Positions 43,893 to 52,572 of a DNA stretch of 64,000 nucleotides are shown piece by piece. This DNA comes from Lewinellaceae bacterium (lineage in GTDB: Bacteria > Bacteroidota > Bacteroidia > Chitinophagales > Saprospiraceae), in the NCBI GenBank assembly GCA_020636405.1, contig JACJXW010000004.1, positions 930,001 through 994,000 of the forward strand, given 5' to 3'. A program made the translations under genes and the position numbers. A model generated the notes under the pieces. That model was given only the letters and a program-made list of their open reading frames with translations, did no database searches and was not told the origin of the DNA. Position 1 is the stretch's first letter. Every line of letters starts with the position of its first letter.

Positions 43893-43923
43893 GAGTGAAT
43901 GAGTGAGTGAATGAATGAATGAG
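43893..43923. repeat. Tetranucleotide repeat (GAAT/GAGT) upstream of the LVIVD lipoprotein start
   Basis: About seven and a half units of GAAT/GAGT lie 20 nt before the preferred start. The repeat is in frame with an upstream ATG at 43938, so changes in unit number would shift any translation that begins there. Confidence 0.7.
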
Positions 43924-43966
43924 GGGCCTCAAATCCATCCCTCAATCTTTCGTTTCTTTCCTGGGC

Positions 43967-44503
43967 CTAGCGCCAGCACTCCGGCCGTTCCAGTATTTTT
44001 TCGGCCCAGCCGATGATGGCGCCCATATTGGGGTCGGGGCATTCGAAAAAGCCGAAATAGTCGCCGGGTAGGGGAGCACCCTGGCCGGGGAAAGCGTTCT
44101 GTACCCGGCTGAGAACGCGGATGTCATCCAGGTCGCTGATGTCGATGGCTACCAGGTCGGACAAGTTGTTGGCATAAAGGGTACTGCCTTTGATCGCGAT
44201 ATCGGAATTTCCGGGGATGCGGATGAATTTTATGGTTTCCGGATAAAAGGGGTCGGTGTTGTCGATCACGTGGATGCCCTGCAGGGATTCGCCGGCAAAG
44301 ATGATGCTGTCCTTGTAATAGATCTTGAACAGTTCCCGGATAGGCTGAGGCGGTTCGGCGCCGATGTTGCGCCAATCGCCATCGTAGTATATAGGGGCCA
44401 GGCCGGAAACCTGCTCGGGGATATCTGTTTTGGGTTCTATGCATCCCGAAAGGAGGAGGGTAAGGATGAAACCCGGGATCAGAGAAGCGGTCGTTCTTTT
44501 CAT
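43967..44503 (-). CDS. Lipoprotein with LVIVD-like repeats
   Basis: The 178-residue product has a lipobox (L-L-S-G-C) and repeat-like segments (I-H-V-I-D-N-T-D-P-F-Y-P-E, L-V-A-I-D-I-S-D-L-D-D-I-R-V-L) that match the LVIVD type seen in the next gene, though only about two units. It is 38 nt downstream of the 530-residue helical gene and 94 nt upstream of the larger LVIVD lipoprotein, in the same direction. The C-terminus (W-A-E-K-I-L-E-R-P-E-C-W-R) is unusual. Probably part of a surface complex with its neighbours. Confidence 0.8.
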   Translation of the reverse strand: MKRTTASLIPGFILTLLLSGCIEPKTDIPEQVSGLAPIYYDGDWRNIGAEPPQPIRELFKIYYKDSIIFAGESLQGIHVIDNTDPFYPETIKFIRIPGNSDIAIKGSTLYANNLSDLVAIDISDLDDIRVLSRVQNAFPGQGAPLPGDYFGFFECPDPNMGAIIGWAEKILERPECWR

Positions 44504-44541
44504 AACATAATGAAATTTGGAATCAGTTAAGGGAATAACGC

Positions 44542-46134
44542 TCAGGGCTTGGCCATTGCTGCCTTGGATTTTTCCCGAAGTAAGGTGGCCATGGGCCGGC
44601 CGGACAGTTTGCTTTGCACCCATAGCTTGACCTCTCTTTGGCCACAGGCCATTTTGAGTTTGGCCTCCAGTGTTTCGATGTCTTTCAGGAAAGCCTCAAA
44701 TATTTCCCTGTCTTTGTAGGGGATGCGGCTTTGGCTCAGCTTCCGGATATAGCGGATCACGATCTCATCAAATTCCAGCAGCAGTTCATCGCCTTTGAGC
44801 AGCCTCATCAGGTAGGGCCCCCGGCTATCCAGTTTGTCATCTTCTCCCTTTTCGAACAGAATGATGAGGTTGAGCACCCGGGCAAAGTACTGAATATCGG
44901 CCCGGCCTATGGCCTTTCCGAGTTCCTTGCGGATCTTGAAAGTCCATTTTTTGGCCTCTTCATACTGCTCGGTGACAAACAGCAGGATGGCAATGTTGTG
45001 ATAGAGGGTGATCAGTTTGTTCTTGCGCAGCGGGTATCGAAGCCGGGTGTATTCGGCAAGTTTCTTTTCCAGGCTCCTGGCCAGCTGATGGGCCGCTTCG
45101 TACCTGCCGGTATTCAGGAGGAACAGCAACTGATAGTGGTAATAGTCGTGGAAGTCAGAAGTGCGCTCAATGATGGTACGGGATTCTATGCTGTCAGTCT
45201 TTTCCAGCATTTCCTCAAACTCCGTGTAATCCCCTTTTCGGTGACAGGCGCTGAGGTAGGTGAAAAGGGCAACTTTGTACAGCCGGGGGTATTCTTCCTG
45301 GAAAAGAGGATGGCTTTCCCAAACCTCGACCATCATTCTGGCGCTGTGCCGTACGGCCTGTTTGTTGACCCCCTCCAGGCGATGGATCAGGAACCAGATC
45401 TGGTGGTACAACGCCTCACTGTGGAAAGACAGAAAGCGGCCTGGCGTTTGGAGTGCGGCGGTTTGTTTCAACTCCTTTAACAACTCAATATCCTTTTCTC
45501 CCAGGCTGACATTGCCGGTCCGGAAAAACGCAAAGGCCTGGTTGCGGATCCTGGTGTACTCATTTTCCTGGGCCAGGCTTTCAATGGCCTCTTTCATCTC
45601 CCGGTCGAGACGGGCTATCAGGCTGCTGAAGCTTTCCGCCGGGGTCTGGGGCAAAAGGGCGTGTTTGGATTCCAATGCCAGGATGTCGATCAGAAAGGTG
45701 AAGCGCTGGTATTTGGCCGCCAGGCCTTTGGCCTTATGCAGGCGGCTCAGGCTCTTATCCCAAATCCCCCGCTCAAAGAGCAGTTGAGCTTCCTGGTACA
45801 ACTTCCATATTTGTCTATCCACCGAGGCTTTTTCGTTGACCGCAAGCAACGATTTGAGCAGGGCATCAAAGAGGTAATTTTTTGTGACGGCAAAATTGCC
45901 GGCAGGGATCTTGCCTTCCTTGTCCAGTTTCTCCCTTACCTCCGCCTCATTGTAGCCTTTTCCGTGTTTGATCCGGCTGATCTCATCATAAAGGTATTCG
46001 TATTGCTTCCCTCCCTGCTGTAAACGGCTCACCATCCGAAAATGACGGGCTTCGGCCTTGTCCATAAAGCGGATGAGGAGCCACAAATGATCATCGGGAT
46101 TTATTTTATGGGATTTGGGTTTTTGTTTTTCCAT
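44542..46134 (-). CDS. Large helical (TPR-like) cytoplasmic protein, unknown
   Basis: The 530-residue protein has no signal peptide or membrane segment. It is almost wholly alpha-helical with repeated Y/L/A-rich helix pairs (for example A-I-L-L-F-V-T-E-Q-Y-E-E-A-K-K-W), suggesting TPR-like or HEAT-like solenoid structure. The N-terminal K-E-G-K-x-P-A-G-N-F and C-terminal regions are strongly basic. It heads the four-gene operon of lipoproteins and a barrel and has a recognisable promoter. No family recognised. Confidence 0.75.
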   Translation of the reverse strand: MEKQKPKSHKINPDDHLWLLIRFMDKAEARHFRMVSRLQQGGKQYEYLYDEISRIKHGKGYNEAEVREKLDKEGKIPAGNFAVTKNYLFDALLKSLLAVNEKASVDRQIWKLYQEAQLLFERGIWDKSLSRLHKAKGLAAKYQRFTFLIDILALESKHALLPQTPAESFSSLIARLDREMKEAIESLAQENEYTRIRNQAFAFFRTGNVSLGEKDIELLKELKQTAALQTPGRFLSFHSEALYHQIWFLIHRLEGVNKQAVRHSARMMVEVWESHPLFQEEYPRLYKVALFTYLSACHRKGDYTEFEEMLEKTDSIESRTIIERTSDFHDYYHYQLLFLLNTGRYEAAHQLARSLEKKLAEYTRLRYPLRKNKLITLYHNIAILLFVTEQYEEAKKWTFKIRKELGKAIGRADIQYFARVLNLIILFEKGEDDKLDSRGPYLMRLLKGDELLLEFDEIVIRYIRKLSQSRIPYKDREIFEAFLKDIETLEAKLKMACGQREVKLWVQSKLSGRPMATLLREKSKAAMAKP

Positions 46135-46157
46135 ACTTGTTTTAAATGATTTATTTC

Positions 46158-46192
46158 TAAAAATAGGGTTTCAGGTGAAAATTTTTCGCAAA
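46158..46192 (-). promoter_or_regulatory. Bacteroidetes promoter of the lipoprotein operon (minus strand, TTTG - 23 nt - TATTTTTA)
   Basis: On the minus strand TTTG (46192-46189) and TATTTTTA (46165-46158) are 23 nt apart. The start codon at 46134 follows by 23 nt. Confidence 0.6.
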
Positions 46193-46239
46193 TTTTATTT
46201 TTTAACGTTTTGGGATTTTAATATTCCTGAAAAACGCGA

Positions 46240-46271
46240 TTTGTCTGCTCCTCCTTTTGCGCCTACTTTTA
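46240..46271 (+). promoter_or_regulatory. Bacteroidetes promoter (TTTG - 20 nt - TACTTTTA) before the gene at 46343
   Basis: TTTG at 46240-46243 and TACTTTTA at 46264-46271 are spaced 20 nt apart; one base deviates from consensus. The leader would be about 65 nt. Confidence 0.7.
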
Positions 46272-46342
46272 TCCCCGACAACCCCGCTGAGCAAGAAGAA
46301 AATTAGCGGTAGGAACAAACAAAGCTCACACAGGAACAACTT

Positions 46343-46795
46343 ATGGCCAACGCATCAATACCCATTGCTAAAAAGGATGGCGCTGGTGTTTTTACAGATA
46401 TCGCCACGATTCGTTTTCTCTCAGCCAATACCCGTTTGGAGATTATTGACCTGGACGATCAGCGGCACGAGTTCGATATCCCGGAAACGGGCCTCCTGGG
46501 TTTTGCGGTGAGCCTGGCATTGGATGAGGTGAGCGGAGGAACCAACTACTTTGTCGCGGAAACGGAGTCGCCTGGTGTAGAAACAGGGTGGTTCGAATTG
46601 CAGGAAAGCCTCATCCTGGGGCTGGCCTTTGAGGGCCGCCAAGAACCTGAGGGCCTGTTCCTGAAGTTCATCGGGGAAGATGAAGTGGACGTTATGCGGT
46701 CAGGCGCAGAGCATAACCTGCTCCAGAATGCCGGATTCGGTTTTTCCAGGACTACCGCTTCCGTCACACTAAAAGTTTTTGCACCGCCTAAATGA
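46343..46795 (+). CDS. Unknown 150-residue protein
   Basis: No family recognised. The product has no signal peptide and is predicted mostly beta, acidic, with a hydrophobic middle (L-L-G-F-A-V-S-L-A-L-D-E-V). It has its own promoter and is followed after 69 nt by another unknown gene in the same direction. The pair looks like accessory content between two conserved regions. Base composition is similar to the neighbours. Confidence 0.65.
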   Translation: MANASIPIAKKDGAGVFTDIATIRFLSANTRLEIIDLDDQRHEFDIPETGLLGFAVSLALDEVSGGTNYFVAETESPGVETGWFELQESLILGLAFEGRQEPEGLFLKFIGEDEVDVMRSGAEHNLLQNAGFGFSRTTASVTLKVFAPPK

Positions 46796-46864
46796 TAAAC
46801 AAACTCCTGTATAACCCTAAGCGAGGAAGGGCCTTCGTCAGGCCCGGATTTCAGAAGACCCAAA

Positions 46865-47476
46865 ATGACTACAATGGTAATGCATTCAAGGAGTATTGAA
46901 ATGAAGTTGAAGCAACTGGAACAGCAGCTCGCCGAAATTCGGGAAACGCTGAATTCCGGAAGGGCGCGGGATAGCCTGCAACTCTCTTCAACTGGAGAGC
47001 GCCGCCCGAAAGTGTCCTTTTCCTATGAGCGGGCGGATGGCCCTGGTGCCTCCGGAGGTGTCATCGAAGCCGGTGACTTCGGCAACGGCTACGAGGCGCT
47101 GCGCATCTGCACCTCCGGGCCCACCCGATTAGGCCTGGAGTCTGATACCGATGCGCTGCTTCAGGCCGGAGGCATTCTCCACCTGAATGCTCCCAGTATC
47201 AGGATTGAATCCCGAAGAGTGAACCTGGACGGGGAACTCGCCGCCCGGTTGTGCTCTACGGAACCCTTCACCTGGCAAAGTGGCCAGCGCCCGGTGCGGC
47301 TGGTGCACCAACGCCACGGTATTCCGGTGCTTACCGAACTGAAAGGAAAATTCAAGGACAACTCCTGCGGCATCAGAATGTATGTCGACCCGGAGGACGG
47401 TTATTGGTACCTCACCGGCGACAGCAGTGAGGGGGCGGGCCTACTCGCCCGAGTGATCTGTATTGGTAGAGTATAG
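46865..47476 (+). CDS. Unknown protein with N-terminal coiled coil and beta-rich body
   Basis: The product is up to 203 residues long. A coiled-coil heptad stretch (M-K-L-K-Q-L-E-Q-Q-L-A-E-I-R-E-T-L) is followed by a beta-rich body with repeating short strands (I-R-I-E-S-R-R-V-N-L-D-G-E) that recall trimeric fibre or needle-tip proteins. This likeness is by eye only. Three in-frame ATG codons are possible (46865, 46877, 46901); the last begins right at the coiled coil. It may work with the preceding unknown gene. Confidence 0.65.
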   Translation: MTTMVMHSRSIEMKLKQLEQQLAEIRETLNSGRARDSLQLSSTGERRPKVSFSYERADGPGASGGVIEAGDFGNGYEALRICTSGPTRLGLESDTDALLQAGGILHLNAPSIRIESRRVNLDGELAARLCSTEPFTWQSGQRPVRLVHQRHGIPVLTELKGKFKDNSCGIRMYVDPEDGYWYLTGDSSEGAGLLARVICIGRV

Positions 47477-47614
47477 TTTTCTCCGAGAAACACCTTAACC
47501 CAACCCCGAATGACGCTCTGAACGCTCCGATCCTGGAGAGTGACAGAATATTTGGTATTTTTCAACTGCCGGGTTGCATCCACTGCCAGCCCGGTAGTTT
47601 TTTCTTTTAAATGG

Positions 47615-47622
47615 TACTTTTG
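47615..47622 (+). promoter_or_regulatory. -7 element TACTTTTG before the AraC-type regulator
   Basis: An exact TAnnTTTG is found 70 nt before the start at 47693. No TTG lies at the right distance upstream; a T-rich stretch is there instead. Confidence 0.45.
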
Positions 47623-47692
47623 TCAACTGCCAGCCCTACGGATGTCCAACTGGCCTGGCCTTTTTTTCTTAAATTCGTGGGAAACAAAAGCT

Positions 47693-48886
47693 ATGGAAAC
47701 CGTTTCTCCATCTCTCGACACCTGGACAAGCCTCTTTATTCTGGCTGCCGCTCATGGATATTTTCTGGCGGCTATCCTTTTCTTCAACCGCCAGGGCAAC
47801 CGCAGAGCCAACCGCCTGCTCGCCGCTTTTCTTCTGGCTTTCGCCCTGACCCTTTCGGAGTACGTGCTGCACTGGACCAAATACCTCGTTCACTTTTCCT
47901 GGGCAGACTCCTTTTACATTCCTCTCATTTTTGTCTTTGGCCCACTTCTGTACCTGTATTTCAAAACACTCAATCCGGAGGACGAGGTCCGGCGCAGGGA
48001 TATGCTGCACTTCCTGCCTGCTCTGCTTATGCTGATCAACCGCCTGCCGTATTATTTCACGGACCCCGCACTCAAAGCCGCTTTTCAAGCTGGTGACAGG
48101 CAGATGATAGCGCAGATCCACTGGCCCTTTATACCGATGTTCGGCATTCAGGATTACTTTTTCATGATGCACCTTGCCGCCTACCTCGCGCTGACATACT
48201 GGTATCTGCGCCGGAACGGCTTCTGGCGGGCCACCGGAGAGGAGGACGACAACGCCGTTATCCGCCGAAAATGGTCGCGTACGCTGTTGTGGTTGTATGC
48301 CGGTTTTGTGTTGGGCAACGTTTCTTATTATATCCTGATCCGTACCCCTTTCTTTAGTATCGAGTGGGATTATGGTATCTCTCTGGCCATGACGGTGTTT
48401 ATTTACGTCGTGGGTTATTTGGGGTACCGCCAGCCCGCGATCTTCGCCGGAGAGCTCTGGCCACAGGCCTTTCTGGCGCCCAAGTACCAGAATTCCTCCC
48501 TTACTCCTTCTGCCTCCCGCTCCTTGCTCGAGCGTGTGCTGGAATATGTGGAACAGGAAAAGCCCTACCTGGACAACGAGCTGCGCTTGTCGGGCCTGGC
48601 CGATCAGCTGGACATCTCCATCCATCACCTTTCCCAGGTGATCAATGAACAGTTGGGGAAAAGTTTTTCCGATTTCATCAACGAATACCGCGTCGAGGAG
48701 GCTACGCGCCTGCTGGCCAACCCCCGCTACCAGGACCGCTACGTGATCGCCATTGCCTATGAGTCCGGATTCAATAACAAGACTTCCTTCAATAAAGCTT
48801 TCAAGGCGTATACGGGGATGTCGCCATCGCAGTACCGAAAGAAAATACAGGGAAAGATACCGGCGGGAAGCCGGAGCGATGGGTAG
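47693..48886 (+). CDS. Membrane-bound AraC-family transcriptional regulator
   Basis: The 397-residue protein has about seven or eight hydrophobic segments in its first 270 residues (W-T-S-L-F-I-L-A-A-A-H-G-Y-F-L-A-A-I-L-F-F onwards) and a C-terminal AraC DNA-binding domain (about 285-390) with two helix-turn-helix units: L-S-G-L-A-D-Q-L-D-I-S-I-H-H-L-S-Q-V-I-N and the closing I-A-Y-E-S-G-F-N-N-K-T-S-F-N-K-A-F-K. Such integral-membrane AraC regulators are common in Saprospiria and Cytophagia and sense envelope signals. Start at M-E-T-V-S-P; the frame is open further upstream without family likeness. The 225-nt gap after it shows no clear feature. Confidence 0.92.
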   Translation: METVSPSLDTWTSLFILAAAHGYFLAAILFFNRQGNRRANRLLAAFLLAFALTLSEYVLHWTKYLVHFSWADSFYIPLIFVFGPLLYLYFKTLNPEDEVRRRDMLHFLPALLMLINRLPYYFTDPALKAAFQAGDRQMIAQIHWPFIPMFGIQDYFFMMHLAAYLALTYWYLRRNGFWRATGEEDDNAVIRRKWSRTLLWLYAGFVLGNVSYYILIRTPFFSIEWDYGISLAMTVFIYVVGYLGYRQPAIFAGELWPQAFLAPKYQNSSLTPSASRSLLERVLEYVEQEKPYLDNELRLSGLADQLDISIHHLSQVINEQLGKSFSDFINEYRVEEATRLLANPRYQDRYVIAIAYESGFNNKTSFNKAFKAYTGMSPSQYRKKIQGKIPAGSRSDG

Positions 48887-49112
48887 AAAATGCAAAAGAG
48901 AGCCTATCAGAAATGTTAAGCTCAATTTGATCCCCTGCTTAACGAAAGACTTTCGCTGGTTTAAAACGGTAAACCAGAGGCTTCCTTTTCCTGCCGCTGA
49001 TTAAACAGGACGTGCTCTGTGAGGCGGTTTCCAGGATCATCATTGTCTAACCATCGTCATCTTGCAAAGTGATTTTTGTCTGCCATTGTTGTCAACGCCA
49101 ATGGCTCCCAGC

Positions 49113-50024
49113 TTACCGCACATCCACCTTCCGGTAAGCCTCGATCACCGCCATTTCCCCGTCCTTGCCCGGCTTGGAGTTGCCGTGTTCCATGCCCAGG
49201 ATGCCAGTGTATCCCTTATCATGGATGAACTGGAATACATTCCGGTAATTGATCTCCCCGGTAGTCGGTTCTTTGCGGCCCGGGTTGTCGCCGATCTGGA
49301 AGTAGGCGATCTCCTCCCATGCCTTTTCGATGTTTGGGATGAGGTTCCCCTCGGTGATCTGCTGGTGATAGATGTCGAACAATATCTTGCAGGCAGGGCT
49401 GTCGACGGCGCGGCAGATCTCGTAGGCCTGGGCAGCCTTGGTGAGGAACAGTCCCGGGTGGTCGCGGAAGTTGAGGGGTTCCAGTACCATAGCCAGGCCG
49501 TGGGGCTCGAGGATGGCGCTGGCCTGCCGGAGGGATTCGATGACGTGGGCCGTCTGGTATCCCATATCCTGCCTGGGGTCAATATGGCCGGGCACGACGG
49601 TCATCCATTTGGCGTTGACCCGCTTGGCCACCTCCACAGATTCGCGGATCTGCTGAAGGAATTCTTCACGCAGGTTTTCATCGCCGCTGGCCAGGTTGGG
49701 CTCGTTCCAGTAGATCTTGTGGGCGACAAATACGCCCATCTCGATGCCCATCACTTCCATGAGCTTACCCATCTTGCGCTGCAGGCCTTCTTCCCTGTCT
49801 TTCATGCCGTTGTCCTCATAGGCGCGGAAGCCTTTGTCGTGGATGAATTCGAGGTGAAGGATGGGGTCGCCGCCGGTATGTTCTTTGAACATGCCCAGGT
49901 GAGTGGCGAACTTCATTTTAAAGGGCTCCTCTCCGGTTAGAGGGATGGAGGCGCTCAACGTAGCAGGCCCGGCAAGAGCGGCCGAGGCGGCCAGGCTGGA
50001 TTTGACGAAAGTTCTTCTGTTCAT
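49113..50024 (-). CDS. Tat-exported xylose-isomerase-like TIM-barrel protein (hydroxypyruvate-isomerase family)
   Basis: The 303-residue protein begins with a twin-arginine-type signal (M-N-R-R-T-F-V-K-S-S-L-A-A-S-A-A-L-A-G). The body is an AP-endonuclease-2/xylose-isomerase-like barrel with metal-binding glutamate motifs (V-L-E-P-L-N, I-L-F-D-I-Y-H and G-M-E-H-G). Such proteins isomerise or epimerise sugars or hydroxypyruvate. It is the last gene of a minus-strand set, 18 nt after ApbE. The neighbouring Tat-exported oxidoreductase suggests periplasmic sugar modification. Confidence 0.9.
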   Translation of the reverse strand: MNRRTFVKSSLAASAALAGPATLSASIPLTGEEPFKMKFATHLGMFKEHTGGDPILHLEFIHDKGFRAYEDNGMKDREEGLQRKMGKLMEVMGIEMGVFVAHKIYWNEPNLASGDENLREEFLQQIRESVEVAKRVNAKWMTVVPGHIDPRQDMGYQTAHVIESLRQASAILEPHGLAMVLEPLNFRDHPGLFLTKAAQAYEICRAVDSPACKILFDIYHQQITEGNLIPNIEKAWEEIAYFQIGDNPGRKEPTTGEINYRNVFQFIHDKGYTGILGMEHGNSKPGKDGEMAVIEAYRKVDVR

Positions 50025-50042
50025 ATAATTATGCGTGAATGG

Positions 50043-51014
50043 TTATTCCCGGATGATGGCCTCTGCTCCGGGAAAGATACGTTTTATTCTGTTTTTTAAA
50101 GCCGGCTCTACGCTCAATGCCGAGGCCAGGGCATCTGCTGTTGTACAGTCTGTAGCCATGACGGTGGCCTGCCGGCCGTGAGACACCCCCAGGCCGGTGC
50201 GCGGGTCGATGATGTGGCTGTAGCGCTGCCCCTGCCATTCGAGGTAGCGATAAGAATCCCCGGAAGTGGCCACTGCCTGCCGGGAGATCGTGAGCACCGT
50301 ATCCTTTCCGATGGCAACCCGCCAACCCGTCTTATCAGGGGGTGGGTCGCCGGCCAGCAGGTCGCCGCCGCCATCGACCAGGGCGGCAGGTATGCTGCAT
50401 TCCCGAAGCACCGCCATGGCGGCATCCACCGCATAGCCTTTGGCAATGCCGCCGAGGTCCAGGCGCATGCCGGGCCGGCGCAGGCGCACCAATTGCTGCG
50501 TGTGGTGGAACTGTAGATGACAATAGCCCACTTTTTCCTTCGCAATCCGCAACGCGGCCGTGTCCGGGAATGATCCCTGTCGGAAGGCTTTCCGCCACAG
50601 CTTGCTCAGAGGGCCGATGGTAGGGTCGAATGCCCCGTCGGTGAGTATGGCCATCTGTATGGATTGCCCCAGCAGCAACCAAAGCTCCTCGCTCACCGCT
50701 ATCCATTCTCCGTCACCCGCCCGGGCGGAGAGCCGGCTCAGTTCACTGTCCTCCCGGTAGTCGCTCAGCATGGCATTCAGGGTATCGATACGGGCGAAAG
50801 CAGCATGGGCGGCGGCGGATGCCTGCAGGCTGTCTTCTGCGTACATCAGGATCTTAAATAGGGTGCCCATTTGAGGATGCTGGAAGGCGTACCGGGCGAG
50901 GTTGTCGGGTTGATTGGTGGATAGGGCTGCCATTGACATCCTGAGTTCCTGTACATTCAGAAAGAGGAGGTTAATGCAAAGGGCCAGAATACCTGAGAAA
51001 AGTTTCCGGTTCAT
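50043..51014 (-). CDS. apbE: FAD:protein FMN transferase (ApbE family)
   Basis: ApbE attaches FMN covalently to threonine in target proteins such as the Nqr and Rnf subunits. The 323-residue protein has an N-terminal hydrophobic signal segment and the family motifs M-G-T-L-F-K, G-A-F-D-P-T-I-G-P-L, D-L-G-G-I-A-K-G-Y-A-V-D, G-G-G-D-L-L-A-G and A-T-S-G-D-S-Y-R, with the C-terminal T-D-C-T-T-A-D-A-L-A-S-A-L. It is separated by 18 nt from the downstream TIM-barrel gene, so the two are co-transcribed. A flavinylated target is not adjacent, so its substrate is unknown. Confidence 0.95.
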   Translation of the reverse strand: MNRKLFSGILALCINLLFLNVQELRMSMAALSTNQPDNLARYAFQHPQMGTLFKILMYAEDSLQASAAAHAAFARIDTLNAMLSDYREDSELSRLSARAGDGEWIAVSEELWLLLGQSIQMAILTDGAFDPTIGPLSKLWRKAFRQGSFPDTAALRIAKEKVGYCHLQFHHTQQLVRLRRPGMRLDLGGIAKGYAVDAAMAVLRECSIPAALVDGGGDLLAGDPPPDKTGWRVAIGKDTVLTISRQAVATSGDSYRYLEWQGQRYSHIIDPRTGLGVSHGRQATVMATDCTTADALASALSVEPALKNRIKRIFPGAEAIIRE

Positions 51015-51130
51015 TATTCATCCTTAAAGTTCATCCAATGCCAGGTTCGGGATAAGTAAGTGGGTAGACATATTAGTTTGAGTATAACCGCTCTACTTTC
51101 CACTCAAAATCGAAGCAGATTGTCCTCCCC

Positions 51131-51195
51131 TGGGGGAGGAAGGAGGGGGAATTTTGGATGTAAACCCTTGATAATTCCCCCCTCTACTCCCCCCA
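51131..51195. repeat. GC-tract inverted repeat in the gap between the oxidoreductase and apbE
   Basis: Two 23-nt arms (51131-51153 and 51173-51195), rich in G and C runs respectively, match in 18 of 23 positions and end in AATT on the inner side, with a 19-nt loop. It is the only clear feature of the 236-nt gap and could lower read-through from the SUMF1/oxidoreductase pair. Confidence 0.7.
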
Positions 51196-51250
51196 TGGCA
51201 GGGTTGATGGGTTCTATCCAGCGCAGCTCCGGAGGAGCCTCACTAATACC

Positions 51251-52567
51251 CTACAGCACCTTCGTCTCCCCCGGCACAGCCACGGGATAGAAACCCTCCT
51301 TATTGGGCAGCACAGGCGGCTCGGCATCCCAGGCGTAGCGCTTGGGCATCAGGCTAAGTTCGGAGTTCAGCGCCGCGTCCCATTCGATCAGCTGGCCGGA
51401 ATAGGTGGCCATGCGGCCCATAATGGCGGTCAGGGTGCTTTTAGCGGCGTTCTCGGCATCGGCGTAGCGGTATTCCCCTTTGACTACGGCATCGAATAGC
51501 AGGTCGTGTTCCACCTGGTAAGGGTTGGGGTCTTTGCGGGCGTCGTGGTCCATCAACTTGAAGCCGCTGGGCGTCTGGATGACCCCAGGTTTGGGCGCCG
51601 ACCCATTGGTGCCCTGGAAGGATTCGGTGACCTGATAGTAGGTATCCTTCATGTGGCGGCACTGGCTGAACATGCGGCTACCGTCGGCGTACTCGTATTC
51701 TACGGAGTGGTGGTCGAAGATCTCCCCATGGTCTTTTCCGGTGCGTACCAGGCGGCCGCCCATGCCGTGAGCTTTGACCGGGTAGGCCTGTTTGGCCCAG
51801 TTGCCCACGTCGAGGTTGTGGATGTGCTGTTCGTTGATGTGGTCGCCGCAGAGCCAGTTAAAATAGTACCAGTTGCGCATCTGGTATTCCATTTCGGTTT
51901 GCCCTTCCTGGCGCGGGCGTACCCAGACGCCGCCGCTGTTCCAGTACACATGGGCGGTGACGATGTCGCCGATGGCGCCGGCGTGCAACATTTCCATCCA
52001 CCGCTGGTAGACGGTTTCGTAGTGGCGCTGCAGGCCCACCACGACGTTGAGTTTTTTCTTCTTGGCCTCTTCGGCAGCTTTCAGCACCTGGCGGACGCCC
52101 GGCGAATCAACAGCCACCGGCTTTTCCATGAAGACGTGCTTGCCGGCTTTGACGGCAGCCTCAAAGTGCATGGGCCGAAAACCAGGAGGGGTCGCCAGGA
52201 TGACTACATCGCAGAGCGGGATCACCTTGGCATAGCCGTCGAAACCGGCAAATTTGTGGTCCTCCGGCACAGCCAGGCGATCGGCCGGTAGTTCGTTGTT
52301 TTCCAGTTCCGCCATTATCTTCTGGTAACTGTCATCCAACTGGTCGCGGAAAGCGTCGGCCATAGCCACGATGCGGACATTCTGCCCGGAGAGCAGGGCC
52401 TGAACGGCTGCTCCGGTGCCGCGCCCGCCGCAGCCTACTACGCCTACCCGGATGGCATCGTCGCCCTGGATGTAGGCTTTGGCGGATAGCATAGAGGGAG
52501 CAAGGATCAGGCCGCCGGCCGCGGCGCTGGCGGTTTTGACGAATTCTCGGCGATTGAGTTCTTTCAT
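51251..52567 (-). CDS. Tat-exported Gfo/Idh/MocA-family oxidoreductase
   Basis: The 438-residue protein starts with a Tat-like signal (N-R-R-E-F-V-K-T-A-S-A-A-A-G-G). A Rossmann NAD(P)-binding motif follows (V-G-V-V-G-C-G-G-R-G-T-G), then the E-K-P-V-A-V motif whose lysine is catalytic in the family, and the C-terminal beta-sheet domain with H-I-N-E-Q-H-I-H-N-L-D. Members oxidise or epimerise sugars and sugar derivatives. The 5-nt gap from the SUMF1-like gene upstream shows they are co-transcribed. Confidence 0.93.
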   Translation of the reverse strand: MKELNRREFVKTASAAAGGLILAPSMLSAKAYIQGDDAIRVGVVGCGGRGTGAAVQALLSGQNVRIVAMADAFRDQLDDSYQKIMAELENNELPADRLAVPEDHKFAGFDGYAKVIPLCDVVILATPPGFRPMHFEAAVKAGKHVFMEKPVAVDSPGVRQVLKAAEEAKKKKLNVVVGLQRHYETVYQRWMEMLHAGAIGDIVTAHVYWNSGGVWVRPRQEGQTEMEYQMRNWYYFNWLCGDHINEQHIHNLDVGNWAKQAYPVKAHGMGGRLVRTGKDHGEIFDHHSVEYEYADGSRMFSQCRHMKDTYYQVTESFQGTNGSAPKPGVIQTPSGFKLMDHDARKDPNPYQVEHDLLFDAVVKGEYRYADAENAAKSTLTAIMGRMATYSGQLIEWDAALNSELSLMPKRYAWDAEPPVLPNKEGFYPVAVPGETKVL

Positions 52568-52572
52568 AGGTA

